Positions 37,894 to 47,671 of a stretch of 64,000 bases of DNA are shown piece after piece. Source of the stretch: Candidatus Angelobacter sp. Gp1-AA117 (GTDB lineage Bacteria; Acidobacteriota; Terriglobia; Terriglobales; Acidobacteriaceae); contig QHVI01000012.1 in the NCBI GenBank assembly GCA_003223515.1, positions 25,892-89,891 on the forward strand. Direction: 5' to 3'. The notes below the pieces were generated by a model. The model made no database searches and was not told the DNA's origin. It saw nothing but the letters and a program-made list of their open reading frames with translations. How positions within the stretch are numbered: the first letter of the stretch is position 1; the number at the start of each line of letters is the position of its first letter. The translations under genes were made by a program, and so were the position numbers.

Positions 37894-39036
37894 TCACTGG
37901 GGGCTGCTGACGGCCTTCTTCCGTTCGCTGCAGAAAGCCCGGTGCTGCTCCTGGGCGTAGTTGTCCGTCATGCCGGCAATGTAGTCGCACACCACCCGGT
38001 GCAGCGGTTCGTGCAGCATCTTCTCCTGATAGCTGGCGGGCAGCTTTTCCGGAGACTTGATAAAGAAAGCGAAAACCTCGGCGATGAGCCGCTCGGCTTT
38101 CTTCTTATCGGCTTTCAGCGGAGCGCTGAAATAGACATTCTCGTATAGGAATGCCTTGATCTGTTGGCGCTCCTTTTCTATCTCAGGACTGAAGGCGACC
38201 ACCCGGTTAGGATGGCGGCGCACCGCCTCGACGGAATCCAGATACGTGGCTGCCAGCGCCTTTCTGGTGTTGTCGATCAGGTCGCTCACCAGTCGGTCCA
38301 CAAGCCGCTTCAGCGTCTCATTGAACTTCAGTTTGTCTGGTGCTTTGGGATAGCGATGTTCTGCCTCGTCATAGAGCAGCGCAAAGACCGGCAAGCCAGT
38401 GCGTACCTGCCGCACGGTAATGATGCGCGACTCCAGTCCATCATCGAGGTCCGCGGTATTGTAGGCAATTTCGTCGGTGAAATCGATGAGCTGTGCTTCC
38501 AGCGGCGGACGCTGATCCAGCAGGTATTCGCTCAAATGCGGGAACACCTGGGGATCGTAATCGCAGGAATGCTTGATGATGCCTTCACGCACCTCAAACG
38601 TAAGATTCAGGCCGGGAAAATCGGCATAGCGCTGCTCAAATTGCTCCACCGTGCGCAGAGCGTGGAGATTGTGATCAAAGCTGTCGCCATGCTCGTGCAT
38701 GGCAGCGTTCAAAGCATGCTCGCCGGAATGTCCAAAAGGTGGGTGCCCGATGTCATGCACCAGGGCCAGCGTCTCCACCAGGTCGTCATTCAAGCCCAGT
38801 TCAGCGGCAATGGTGCGGGAAATCTGCGCCACTTCAATGGTATGCGTAAGCCGGTTGCGAAAATGATCAGAGTAGCGGCGGGTAAATACCTGTGTCTTGT
38901 TTTCCAGGCGACGGAAGGCCCGGGAATGGATCACGCGGTCGCGGTCACGCTGGAAATCATTGCGATAAGGATGCCGTGCTTCAGGATAGCGCCGCCCGCG
39001 AGTCTCCTCCGGACGCAACGCATAAGGAGCAAGCAT
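37894..39036 (-). CDS. dgt: Deoxyguanosinetriphosphate triphosphohydrolase-like protein
   Basis: A 380-residue HD-domain protein of the dGTPase-like family. The metal site includes the first His in NRLTHTIEVAQISR (H65), HDIGHPPFGHSGE (H94-D95) and the late Asp in DEIAYNTADLDDGL. It should hydrolyse dNTPs to nucleoside plus triphosphate. ATG 39036 is chosen because the upstream codons are spacer-repeat-like (AATTGGTGATTTGCAATTGG); a longer frame to 39105 is open. It is the second HD triphosphohydrolase-like gene in this window. Confidence 0.92.
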   Translation of the reverse strand: MLAPYALRPEETRGRRYPEARHPYRNDFQRDRDRVIHSRAFRRLENKTQVFTRRYSDHFRNRLTHTIEVAQISRTIAAELGLNDDLVETLALVHDIGHPPFGHSGEHALNAAMHEHGDSFDHNLHALRTVEQFEQRYADFPGLNLTFEVREGIIKHSCDYDPQVFPHLSEYLLDQRPPLEAQLIDFTDEIAYNTADLDDGLESRIITVRQVRTGLPVFALLYDEAEHRYPKAPDKLKFNETLKRLVDRLVSDLIDNTRKALAATYLDSVEAVRRHPNRVVAFSPEIEKERQQIKAFLYENVYFSAPLKADKKKAERLIAEVFAFFIKSPEKLPASYQEKMLHEPLHRVVCDYIAGMTDNYAQEQHRAFCSERKKAVSSPQ

Positions 39037-39133
39037 GGAATTGGTGATTTGCAATTGGTAACTTGTAATTAAACAAAGTTTGAGCGATTGCGCTTTAAAT
39101 TGCAAATTCTAAATTGCCCAATTTCAAATCTTC

Positions 39134-41257
39134 TTATTCCTGCTTCTGCTGTGCCAGCTTTACCTTGGTGGTCTCAAGTTTCTTCTGGACGCGGCTTACG
39201 TCCTGCTGATCCACGTCACCCGGCGCGGATTTGTTCCACTCATTCAGGGCGCGCTCCCAGTGCGTGGCCGCCATCTTCCAGCGCGCAGTCTTGGCATATA
39301 GTTCACCGAGATGATCCTGCACGGTAGCGTCATTCGGAGTCTTGTCGGCAGCTTTGCGCAGGTTCTCTTCAGCCTGATCGAAATTTCCGAGCTTGAAATA
39401 GGCCCAGCCCAGTGAATCGAGATAGGCTCCGTTCTGCGGATCGAATTGCAGCGCTTTCTTGATCAGCGCCAGCGCTTCTTCCAGGTGCACATTGCGGTCA
39501 GCCAGCATGTAGCCCAGGTAGTTGAGCGTCATGGTGTTGTTAGGATCCTGCTGCAACACCTGCCGGAATGCCTGCTCGGCCTGTTCATATTTTTTCTGCC
39601 GTTCGAAGAGCGATCCTTTCAGGAACAGAATGTATTCTTTTTCCTCCGGACGGGCTGAGAGCTTTTCCGCTTCGTTCAGCGCATCTTCTGCTTCTTTCCA
39701 GCGCTTCAGCCGGGCATTGATCTGTGAAAGTCCAACATAAGTTTCGCGGTCCTCCGCTGATCCTTTGATCAATCCCTTCGCCACCTTGAGGGCTTCATCG
39801 GCTTTGCCATTGTCGGCAAGCTGGGCCGCCAGAACCAGCTTCAGGCCTTTATCGTTGGGCAGCTTGGCGACCGCCTCCTGGGCCGTTTTGGTGGCTTCAG
39901 CCCACTGCTTCTGATCACGGTAGGAATCAATGATCTCCTGGTAGCCGCGTGCGGCCTCATCTCCGCCCAGATCGACAACCTTGCGGAAAGTCTCCATTGC
40001 CAGCAGCGGACGGCTCTCTTCCCGGTAAATATTGCCCAGCCGTTCCAGGAACAATGCCCGGTTGTTGCGTTCGCCCGCGCTGTACTTGTTGTCAGGATGA
40101 GTGGTGCGCGCCAGCAGCTTCTGCAGAAGATCGGCAGCCTCGTCATATTTGCCCTGCGCTTCCAGAATCAGCGCTTCATTGTAGGGAATCTCGAGCGAAT
40201 CCTGCACCAGCGACTCAGCCTTCTTCAGGTTGCTCATAGCCAGATCGAACTTGCCCTGGCGTCGGTAAATCTCTGCAATGCGCAGGGCTGCCTGCGCATC
40301 TTGCGGATCGGCTTCCTGGATGGCGTTGTATTCCGCCAGCGCCGCGTCGATCTGGCCGTCATTGGCCAGGTTCTGCGCCAGTCCGCGCATAGCATCCAGA
40401 TTGTCCTTATCTTGTTCGATAGCCTGCCGGTAGGCGGTGATAGCTTTCTTGTAATCTTTCTGCTGCTCGTAGGTATACCCCAGCGCGGCGAATATCTTTC
40501 CCGTGCGCGCACCCTCCGGCACCGCGCTCAGCGTCTCTGCCGCCCGCTTATTGTCGCCCTCTTCGTTGTAGAGGTAAGCCAGATTCGTAACGGCTTCTTC
40601 AGAATGGGGATCGATCTTTACGGCGGCCTTGAACTCGTTTTCAGCTTTCAGCAGGTCTTTGTTCAGGATGTAGAGCTGTCCCAGCCGCAGGTGGTTATCG
40701 ATGTTCTCCGGTTCAATCTTTACGATGGCTTCGTACTGCTCAACCGCCAGCTTCAGCACTTCCTGTGACTGGCTGCCCGACTGCATATCTCCCAGCGACC
40801 GCAGGTAAATGCGGCCCAGCAACTTGCGCGCCTCCAGGTTGTTGGGATCGCGCTTGATGATCTCCTGCGCTTCCAGAACCGCGTCACGAATTCTTCCGGT
40901 CTTGGCATAAAGTTCCGCCAGTCCGGCATTCAGATATTCAGATGAGGGGTCATTCTCAATGGCCAGCCGGTACTCTTCAATGGCCTTATTGGCATATTCG
41001 GCGCGGCCATACATGGCCACCATCTCTTCATACATGTGCGCCAGGCCATAGTGATAATAGGCCGCTGCGCGATCGGTCTTCTTGGGTGCAGCCGCCTGGG
41101 TGCCGGTTTTGCTGGATTCTGCAGGTTGGGAAGCCACCGGCGCATCGTTCGCGTCGCCGCTGCCTTTCGGGTTTGCAGAGGGAGTCTGTTGACCTAACAT
41201 CGGAAGTGATGCCAGAACTAGAACGGCAGGAAGAAAGCGAACTTTATGAAATGTCAT
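39134..41257 (-). CDS. Large exported tetratricopeptide-repeat protein
   Basis: A 707-residue protein with a signal peptide (HKVRFLPAVLVLASLPML) and at least 14 TPR-like units from about residue 65 to 670 (for example EYRLAIENDPSSEYLNAGLA, AEQAFRQVLQQDPNNTMTLN). The first 60 mature residues are Ala/Pro/Lys-rich and disordered. TPR superhelices of this length usually organise multi-protein assemblies; the partner is unknown. It lies 97 bp upstream of the dgt-like gene on the same strand and could share its transcript. Confidence 0.85.
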   Translation of the reverse strand: MTFHKVRFLPAVLVLASLPMLGQQTPSANPKGSGDANDAPVASQPAESSKTGTQAAAPKKTDRAAAYYHYGLAHMYEEMVAMYGRAEYANKAIEEYRLAIENDPSSEYLNAGLAELYAKTGRIRDAVLEAQEIIKRDPNNLEARKLLGRIYLRSLGDMQSGSQSQEVLKLAVEQYEAIVKIEPENIDNHLRLGQLYILNKDLLKAENEFKAAVKIDPHSEEAVTNLAYLYNEEGDNKRAAETLSAVPEGARTGKIFAALGYTYEQQKDYKKAITAYRQAIEQDKDNLDAMRGLAQNLANDGQIDAALAEYNAIQEADPQDAQAALRIAEIYRRQGKFDLAMSNLKKAESLVQDSLEIPYNEALILEAQGKYDEAADLLQKLLARTTHPDNKYSAGERNNRALFLERLGNIYREESRPLLAMETFRKVVDLGGDEAARGYQEIIDSYRDQKQWAEATKTAQEAVAKLPNDKGLKLVLAAQLADNGKADEALKVAKGLIKGSAEDRETYVGLSQINARLKRWKEAEDALNEAEKLSARPEEKEYILFLKGSLFERQKKYEQAEQAFRQVLQQDPNNTMTLNYLGYMLADRNVHLEEALALIKKALQFDPQNGAYLDSLGWAYFKLGNFDQAEENLRKAADKTPNDATVQDHLGELYAKTARWKMAATHWERALNEWNKSAPGDVDQQDVSRVQKKLETTKVKLAQQKQE

Positions 41258-41376
41258 AAACTTACAGAAAATAACCCCTTGATTGGATGCCGCGGAGTAG
41301 CTGCGCGCTTTGCTTTTTCTCAGCCTTAATTGTAGCCGCTACCGGCCGGCTTTGCAGGCGAGAAAGCGGAGCAGTT

Positions 41377-42942
41377 CTAGTGACGGAAGTGACGCACTCC
41401 GGTAAAGACCATGGCTAATCCGAGCCGGTTGGCCGCGTCAGTTACCTCCTGGTCACGCACCGAGCCTCCGGGCTGGATAATGGCCATAGCCCCTGCTTTT
41501 GCAATCTCTTCCACGCCATCAGGAAAGGGAAAGAACGCGTCTGAAGCAGCTACGGTGCCCTGCAGCGGCAGCACTGCCTTCATCGCGCCGATCTTGCAGG
41601 AATCCACCCTGGACATCTGCCCTGCTCCCACGCCTACACTCTGGCCGTCCCTCGCATATAAGATCGCGTTGGACTTCACGTGCTTGCATACTTTCCACGC
41701 AAAAAGTAGCGCGCGCATCTCCTCCGCAGAAGGCTGCCGCTGGGTGACCACCTTTAAATCCGCCGGCGTTAGAGGACGAACATCGGCATCCTGTACCAGC
41801 ATCCCCCCGGAAACATACTTCATTGTCAGCTTCTCCGGACTGGGTTTGATTTCCACCAGGCGCAGGTTCTTCTTGGCTGCAAATTTCTCCCGTGCCGTTG
41901 CATCGAAGCCCGGCGCTGCAATGGCCTCCACAAACAGTTTGGCCATCTCTTCCGCTGCCTCGCCATCGATCACGCGATTTACCCCAATCACTCCGCCAAA
42001 AGCAGAAACCGGATCGGCCTCCAAGGCGCGTACGTAAGCCTCGCGCACAGTCTTGCCCGTGGCCGTGCCGCAGGGGTTGGTGTGCTTGATGATCGCGCAG
42101 ACGGTCTCGTCAAACTCCTGGGCCAGATCCCAGGCTGCCTGCAAGTCAACAATGTTGTTGTAAGAGAGCTCCTTGCCCTGAATCTGCTTGCCATTGGCAA
42201 CGCCCATGCCTGAGCCATCCGAATACATGGCCGCTTTCTGGTGTGGGTTCTCTCCATAACGCAAATCCATTACTTTGTTCAGCGAGAGGCGCAGCACTGA
42301 AGGGAAGGCGCTCCCAGCGCCCTGCCCCATCTGGAACTTATCGCCTTCGAGTGAAACCGTGGGCAGGGTAGCGGCAATGGCGCTGTCATAAGCGGCTGTG
42401 GTGGCAAAGGCCTTCTGCGCCAGCCGCCAGCGCGTGCCCAGGCTCAGCTCGCCGCCGCATTTGCTCATCTCCTCGGCAATCGACTGGTAATCATCGGGGG
42501 AAGTCACAATGGCAACGTCGTGGAAATTCTTGGCTGCCGAACGAACCATCGAAGGCCCGCCAATATCGATGTTCTCGATCACCTCTTCAAAATGCACGCC
42601 CGGCTTGGAAGCCGTTTTCTCAAAGGCATAGAGGTTCACCACCACCATATCGATGGGCTGGATGCCGTGCTCCTTCGCTGCCGCTACATGACTGGGGTTG
42701 TCGCGTATATGAAGAATGCCGCCATGCACCTTGGGGTGCAGCGTCTTCACGCGGCCATCCATCATCTCGGGAAATCTGGTGAGGTCGGATATGTCTTTTA
42801 CAGGCACACCGGAATCACGCAGCAACTTGGCGGTTCCGCCGGTCGAGACCAGCTCTACTTTCATCTCTGCCAGCTTTTTGGCGAACGCAACCAGACCGGT
42901 TTTATCGGTCACACTCAGAATAGCGCGCTGAATTTTGGGCAC
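41377..42942 (-). CDS. purH: Bifunctional AICAR transformylase / IMP cyclohydrolase
   Basis: A 521-residue enzyme for the last two steps of de novo IMP synthesis. The N-terminal IMP cyclohydrolase domain (residues ~1-190) has ILSVTDKTGL and TLHPKVHGGIL; the C-terminal AICAR transformylase domain has KHTNPCGTA (the catalytic Lys-His pair) and the ending QPGGSVRDQEV. Length and motifs are normal. The start is GTG 42942, with GAGG upstream. No other pur gene is in the window. Confidence 0.96.
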   Translation of the reverse strand: MPKIQRAILSVTDKTGLVAFAKKLAEMKVELVSTGGTAKLLRDSGVPVKDISDLTRFPEMMDGRVKTLHPKVHGGILHIRDNPSHVAAAKEHGIQPIDMVVVNLYAFEKTASKPGVHFEEVIENIDIGGPSMVRSAAKNFHDVAIVTSPDDYQSIAEEMSKCGGELSLGTRWRLAQKAFATTAAYDSAIAATLPTVSLEGDKFQMGQGAGSAFPSVLRLSLNKVMDLRYGENPHQKAAMYSDGSGMGVANGKQIQGKELSYNNIVDLQAAWDLAQEFDETVCAIIKHTNPCGTATGKTVREAYVRALEADPVSAFGGVIGVNRVIDGEAAEEMAKLFVEAIAAPGFDATAREKFAAKKNLRLVEIKPSPEKLTMKYVSGGMLVQDADVRPLTPADLKVVTQRQPSAEEMRALLFAWKVCKHVKSNAILYARDGQSVGVGAGQMSRVDSCKIGAMKAVLPLQGTVAASDAFFPFPDGVEEIAKAGAMAIIQPGGSVRDQEVTDAANRLGLAMVFTGVRHFRH

Positions 42943-43020
42943 GATGGTCCTCGGGAAAAGGTGTTGAAAGAAGTACTGATTAAGCTATCAGAAATTCAAC
43001 AGAATTTGGGCGGGAGCCTG

Positions 43021-43839
43021 TCACTGCCGCGTCAGCGTGATGGTGGGCGGTATGCATGTGCTAATTCGGGCAGTTGCCTGGATTGTATTTGCGGTACCGC
43101 TTGTCGCCAAGCCGGAAATCTCCACCGCAACAAACTCTGGATTGGGCGCGGTGTGGAGAGATAGCGAAGCGCCTGCGGCTGAGCCGTCCAAGGCCAATTG
43201 CGTACCAAAAAATCCAGCAAGTGTCGGGTCGCATATACCTGTATTCGTGAAAACTACAGAGCCGGTCAATGGAAAACTGCCGAAAGCTGTGGTGGCGCTT
43301 CCCTGAGTATCTATCACCAAGGTGGCCCCCACAGTTCCGCTGCTGGTCTTGACTGAGCCTTTGTAGGTGCCTGTGAATGGACGCACGGCGAAGCCGGTTA
43401 CGGTCCCTGAATCCGCGCAATCACGGCCGATGGTATAGGAGCCGTTGGAAATCGTCTGTCCGTCCTGACTGATGGTCGCATTGATGTTCATCTGATCTGT
43501 GCTGGGAGCGGCTGTGAGTTTAAGAGTGAAGCTTCCACCTGAATCTACCTTGCCGGAGAGAGTGGCAATCAGGGAGGATAAGATCCCCTTGAGACATGTA
43601 TTGGTGAGATTCACGTCTGAGACGGGTATGTCGAAAGATCCAGTCGAATTATTACGCAGAAAGCCCCGCAGGAAAAAATTGTTGGCCGGAGATGATTGGG
43701 AGATCGCCGCGAATTCGTAGTTCCCGTTGAACACGATGCTCACCGGCTGGCTGGAAACCATCGGCGAGCTACCGCCGCCGCAACCACTGAGAAGAATCAT
43801 AATGGCAAAGAGACACAACGAAACGCATGTTCTCCACAT
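43021..43839 (-). CDS. Hypothetical lipoprotein
   Basis: A 272-residue protein starting at ATG 43839. The signal peptide ends in the lipobox LLSGC followed by a Gly/Ser linker. The mature part is beta-rich with repeated strand motifs (VFNGNYEFAAIS, GTYKGSVKTSSGTVGATLVI), Ser/Thr/Gly-heavy, as in the acidobacterial outer-membrane-associated lipoproteins with repeated beta-sandwich units. Function unknown; 78 bp upstream of purH on the same strand. Confidence 0.75.
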   Translation of the reverse strand: MWRTCVSLCLFAIMILLSGCGGGSSPMVSSQPVSIVFNGNYEFAAISQSSPANNFFLRGFLRNNSTGSFDIPVSDVNLTNTCLKGILSSLIATLSGKVDSGGSFTLKLTAAPSTDQMNINATISQDGQTISNGSYTIGRDCADSGTVTGFAVRPFTGTYKGSVKTSSGTVGATLVIDTQGSATTAFGSFPLTGSVVFTNTGICDPTLAGFFGTQLALDGSAAGASLSLHTAPNPEFVAVEISGLATSGTANTIQATARISTCIPPTITLTRQ

Positions 43840-44029
43840 GATGCAGCCCCCACAGAGGGTCAATCATACTTCGAGAGAGCGTACATATCTGAAAAAAATG
43901 CAGCGATGTGCAAAGTTGGAATTCGTGAATCGAGAAAAGCGGCAGACAGGGTTAATCGCTGTCACATTGGAAATTTCTTAGCAAGATGCCCCAGGAGAGA
44001 TAAGAACGATCCGGTGCTGTCAGGCTCGC

Positions 44030-44353
44030 TCAGGTTCGCGCACACATCAGCCGCCCCAGGTTTCCACGCACCTGCAGTCCGTCAGAGCGGCCGCTGAAAT
44101 AACGCGCATTGATCTCATCGCTGCCAAGATCTTCGGGAAGGCGAAATCCGTTCTGCTGCAAGTGCTGGGAGAGCCCTTTCGGCTCAAAGAAGCTGACGAA
44201 CGGTTCACCGGCAGCGGCCACGCGGCTGGCCAGCGCGTCAAAGGCCATGCGGTTGAAGAAATCCAGCAAAGACCGTGGCACGGCATAATCGAAAGCTATG
44301 CCGTTCTGCGGCGAGCACTCTGGATGAGGTTGATATTTGGCTAACTTACCCAA
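44030..44353 (-). pseudogene. Truncated SAM-dependent methyltransferase (leucine carboxyl methyltransferase-like)
   Basis: A 107-codon frame whose residues ~20-105 resemble the C-terminal part of PPM-type/TIGR00027 methyltransferases (YAVPRSLLDFFNRMAFDALA, EPFVSFFEPKGLSQHL, DLGSDEINARYF). The SAM-binding N-terminal ~180 residues are missing, because the neighbouring gene ends only 12 bp upstream. The first codons (MGKLAKYQ) come from low-complexity spacer sequence. Probably a decayed remnant. Confidence 0.65.
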
Positions 44354-44365
44354 TTACCAACTTAC

Positions 44366-45001
44366 TCATTTACTCATGGGCTCCGCGATTTTGGGCTTGG
44401 CCTTCAGCTTGACCTGGCCGTCGCGCATCTCCACGGTGTATTCCACCTGTTCACAGCCATATTCTTTGCGGAGTTGCGAGGTCTTCTGCTGCACGAATTT
44501 CCTGAACGAATCCAGACTTCCGGCGCCGTGCTCGCCGACTTTTTTCTTGGTCTCGACCAAAGCCTTGTAGAGCGCCTCCACCTTTGCCGGTTCCGCATTC
44601 ACGTCAGAGCAGTGGACGCGGAACTGCTCGCCTGAAGTGCTCTCCCGGACTGGCGCATGCTGATGTTTAAGCGCGGCTTCAGCAGCATGCTGCTGTTCCA
44701 CGCGCAGGCCCTGGATTCCCAGTATGGCATCCTGGGGGCGGCGGTATCCCTCTTCCTTGATTCTGAGCTTCTGCTGCCATAGCGCCGAGAAAAGGGCATA
44801 GCGCTGCTGCATGGTGTTGAATCGGAAGCGCTGGGCAAAGTTCAGCTTGTGCCCGTCGGAGTGTTTCTTCAGCAGGTTCTGCACCCGCCATTCGATATCG
44901 GTTGGAGGCTTCTTGGAACCACCACCGAAAAAGATGTCGTACTCCACTTTCAGACGACGAAGATTGTCATCCAGTGCTGATAATTCTTCGTCAATAGTCA
45001 C
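44366..45001 (-). CDS. Hypothetical protein, possibly MXAN_5187 C-terminal-domain family
   Basis: A protein of about 211 residues. FFGGGSKKPPTDIEWRVQNLLKKHSD and LNFAQRFRFNTMQQRYALFSALW resemble the MXAN_5187 C-terminal domain proteins of Myxococcota and Acidobacteriota, but this comes from memory and is not certain. It is largely helical and basic, without signal peptide or membrane helix. GTG 45001 is favoured by CGGAG 8 nt upstream; GTG 45067 is also open. It ends in spacer-type sequence (EPMSK). Confidence 0.65.
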   Translation of the reverse strand: MTIDEELSALDDNLRRLKVEYDIFFGGGSKKPPTDIEWRVQNLLKKHSDGHKLNFAQRFRFNTMQQRYALFSALWQQKLRIKEEGYRRPQDAILGIQGLRVEQQHAAEAALKHQHAPVRESTSGEQFRVHCSDVNAEPAKVEALYKALVETKKKVGEHGAGSLDSFRKFVQQKTSQLRKEYGCEQVEYTVEMRDGQVKLKAKPKIAEPMSK

Positions 45002-45275
45002 GCGCAGGCTCCGATCCGGGGAGGGTCGGTTACGACGCGGACTATACCATAGGAAGGAATTACGCACGGGTTACCACGGTAATCGGGAAGGAAAATCCTT
45101 TTGCCTTGTTAAGGATACACCCATTTGCAGACTTGCCAAGCGAGCCTTGCTGCCGGGCAGAAGGATTTTTGCCTTAGGGCGCTTTCCTGGAGTTGCTTTG
45201 GTCAGGAGGTGCAGAACTGGATTCCCTTTCAGACGGCCAAACACAACTGCTCTGGATTGCATCTAACAATTCGTT

Positions 45276-45944
45276 ATGGTTGCCAATAGCGCTGCTACGT
45301 CCAAAATCCGGATTGTGATTGCTGATGATCATGCTGTCCTGCGGGAATCTTTGGGAGCTTTACTCGCTACCCAGCCGGATTTCCAGGTCGAAGGACTGGC
45401 CAGTAACGGCCAGGAGGCGCTTGCCCTGACGCAGCAGCACCCTCCAGACGTGTTGGTGCTTGATCTGTTCATGCCGGGCGGTGACGGATTTGAAGTCCTG
45501 CGGACACTCGACCGGGGCGGCAGCCGGGTTGCCGCTGTCGTACTCACCGGCTCAGACAGCGAAATGGATTATGCCCAGGTGGTAAAGCTCGGTGGGCGCG
45601 GCCTTGTTCTCAAGAGTGATGGCCCGGAAAAACTCTTTGCCGCCATCCGCACCGTGGCCAACGGAGAGCTGGCATTCTCCGATGAACTCGCGCAGCAGGT
45701 TCTCACCACCATGACAGCCGAATCCAAGACCTCCAGCAATGCGCTGGCCCGGCTTTCTGAACGCGAACGCCAGATCGCCTACTACGTGGCCCGTGGCATG
45801 AAAAACAAGGACATCGGCCAGCAACTCACCATCAGCGAAAACACGGTCAAGCGCCATCTCCAGAGCATCTTCACCAAAACCGGCGCCCGCGACCGCCTGG
45901 AACTGGCAGTGATGGCGCTGAGCGAGATCAGCAAAGCTGCATAA
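45276..45944 (+). CDS. NarL/FixJ-type response regulator
   Basis: A 222-residue regulator: receiver domain (residues ~10-125; acidic pair in VIADDHAVL, phosphoacceptor Asp in VLVLDLFMPGGDG, Lys in LVLKSDG) and a LuxR-type HTH (~150-210; LSERERQIAYYVARGMKNKD, then ISENTVKRHLQSIFTKTG). Phosphorylation should control its DNA binding. No sensor kinase is adjacent. ATG 45276 is close to the conserved receiver start. Confidence 0.92.
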   Translation: MVANSAATSKIRIVIADDHAVLRESLGALLATQPDFQVEGLASNGQEALALTQQHPPDVLVLDLFMPGGDGFEVLRTLDRGGSRVAAVVLTGSDSEMDYAQVVKLGGRGLVLKSDGPEKLFAAIRTVANGELAFSDELAQQVLTTMTAESKTSSNALARLSERERQIAYYVARGMKNKDIGQQLTISENTVKRHLQSIFTKTGARDRLELAVMALSEISKAA

Positions 45945-46181
45945 GAAGCATTCAGCCATCAGCACTCAGCATTCAGTCCTGAAACATTGCTCCAGAAACA
46001 AGTATGCCGCGACTTGCGCGAGTCTCCGCGAATAGATCAACGAGAACCCCCGAACCTGAATTCAAGCTCTAGAAATGATCAGCGTAATCAGCGGCAAGAA
46101 TCTAACTGCTTCTGCCAAATGGCAAAGTGGGGTTTACGATGATGTTCAGGGACTGAATGCTGAGTGCTGATGACTGAGTGC
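45945..46181. repeat. Spacer with 'CAGCACTCAGCATTCAG' repeats
   Basis: Convergent spacer (237 bp). Both ends carry the same low-complexity text in opposite orientation: CAGCCATCAGCACTCAGCAT at 45955-45974 and GAATGCTGAGTGCTGATGAC near 46154-46173, an imperfect inverted arrangement. The middle holds a GATCAGCGTAATCAGCGGCA stretch. A long cruciform could terminate both genes, but no compact terminator is seen. Confidence 0.55.
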
Positions 46182-46532
46182 TTATTTCGCAGTTGCCGCC
46201 ATCTTCTTCACCATGGCCAGCACCAGTTTGCGGTCACTTTCATTCAGGTTGGAAGAATAACGGCGGATCTGGCTCAGGAAGCGAACCTCTTCTTCGGTGA
46301 GCGCCGGCAGGTTTTTGGGATTGCTGCCGTTGGTGTGGTTCTCGGCAAAGAACTGTCCCAGGGGCAACTCCATGGCCTGGGCGATTTTGGCCAGCGTATC
46401 AAGAGAGGGAATGGTATGTCCGTTTTCCACTCGTGACAGGTAACAACGTAGTAAACCTGTTCGTTTTTCGATGTCGCCCTGCGACATCCCTTTTTGCATT
46501 CTGTAGTTTCTGATTGTCTCGCCAATGTTCAT
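46182..46532 (-). CDS. XRE-family helix-turn-helix regulator
   Basis: A 116-residue protein with an N-terminal XRE/Cro-type HTH (residues ~3-60: IGETIRNYRMQKGMSQGDIE, then LSRVENGHTIPSLDTLAKIA) and a helical C-terminal part (LTEEEVRFLSQIRRYSSNL). It should be a small DNA-binding repressor. ATG 46532 is chosen; a TTG two codons upstream is possible. Nothing nearby shows its target. Confidence 0.88.
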   Translation of the reverse strand: MNIGETIRNYRMQKGMSQGDIEKRTGLLRCYLSRVENGHTIPSLDTLAKIAQAMELPLGQFFAENHTNGSNPKNLPALTEEEVRFLSQIRRYSSNLNESDRKLVLAMVKKMAATAK

Positions 46533-46924
46533 GAACAAGCTCTCAAGGGTTGCTGCCGGGGGTTGCGTGAATAGTAATCAGAGTAGAAGGTTTGTGCAAG
46601 CACAATTTTTGTCATACCTGCACGTAAGGTTATTTCTCAAGATTTAACCAAGAATTTCTTACACGAATTCTCGATTTTCCCCCAAAAGCTTTCCTCTGTA
46701 TTGCAAATCCTGAAATCCTTTGCCGTTCGCGAAGAAAATCTATTGATACTCCGATTCTTGATTCCCTTCAAAAGCTTTCCTCCGTGTTCCTTTGTGAAAC
46801 CTCAGTGACCTTTGTGGTTAGGGTTTGGTTTAAGTTGGGTTTCTGTTGCGGCTGCGCTCCGCACTCTTGAGGGCTCAAAACGCAGCATCCTGCACGAGAT
46901 AAAGCTAAGAGCTAAGAGGTACCT
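46533..46924. repeat. Spacer with repeat-family sequence
   Basis: About 390 bp without a gene. Near 46780-46825 it carries a diverged copy of the long repeat tract (CGTGTTCCTTTGTGAAACCT ... GACCTTTGTGGTTAGGG). AAAGCTTTCCTC occurs twice (46685 and 46770 region). The rest, next to the XRE gene, is AT-rich and could hold its promoter. Confidence 0.55.
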
Positions 46925-47671
46925 TTACCCCATCAACATTCCACCGTTCACCTTCAACACATGGCCAGTGATGTACCCGGCTTCTTCGGATGCCAGGAAT
47001 CTCACTGCATACGCCACATCCATATCCGAGCCTGCGCGCCCCAGCGGAATCATCTCGTTCACCTTGGATTTCAATTCTGCTGAGAGTCCTTCGGTCATCG
47101 CCGTTTCAATGTATCCCGGTGCTACGGCATTCACGGTAATGTTGCGTGAAGCTACCTCCCGCGCCATCGACATGGTGAACCCAATCAGCCCCGCTTTTGA
47201 CGCCGCGTAATTTGCCTGGCCTGTCTGGCCTGTCTGTCCGAAGACACTGGTGATGTTGATAATTCTGCCCCAGCGCTGCTTGAGCATTGAGCCGATGGCT
47301 GCCTGGGTGCAGTAAAACGGACCGCTTAAGTTGGTTTGCAGTACGGTGTCCCAGTCGGTGCGCTTCATGCGCAGGAGCAGGGTATCGCGGGTCACTCCGG
47401 CATTGTTAACCAGAATGTCAACTTTTCCGAAACGCTCAATCGCGGCTTTCACGGCGGCCTTGGCTTCATCTTCATTGCTTACATCCATGCGGAAAGCCGC
47501 CGCCTGCCCCCCTGTACCTTCGATTTCCTTGGCCACTTCAGCCAGTTTTTCCTCATTGCGCGCACCAAGAGCCACAGAGGCTCCGCCTTCGGCCAACGCC
47601 AGCGCACACGCACGCCCTATTCCCTGCGAAGCTCCCGTAACCAGCGCCACCCGCCCACTCACTCCTGCCAT
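46925..47671 (-). CDS. fabG: 3-oxoacyl-[ACP] reductase
   Basis: A 248-residue classical short-chain dehydrogenase that reduces 3-oxoacyl-ACP with NADPH in fatty-acid elongation. The cofactor loop is TGASQGIG, the NNAG motif is in VDILVNNAGV, and the catalytic set is Ser in NITSVFGQ and YAASK. The C-terminus (YITGHVLKVNGGMLMG) is typical FabG. It is isolated from acpP or other fab genes, so a different ketoreductase substrate cannot be excluded. Confidence 0.88.
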   Translation of the reverse strand: MAGVSGRVALVTGASQGIGRACALALAEGGASVALGARNEEKLAEVAKEIEGTGGQAAAFRMDVSNEDEAKAAVKAAIERFGKVDILVNNAGVTRDTLLLRMKRTDWDTVLQTNLSGPFYCTQAAIGSMLKQRWGRIINITSVFGQTGQTGQANYAASKAGLIGFTMSMAREVASRNITVNAVAPGYIETAMTEGLSAELKSKVNEMIPLGRAGSDMDVAYAVRFLASEEAGYITGHVLKVNGGMLMG

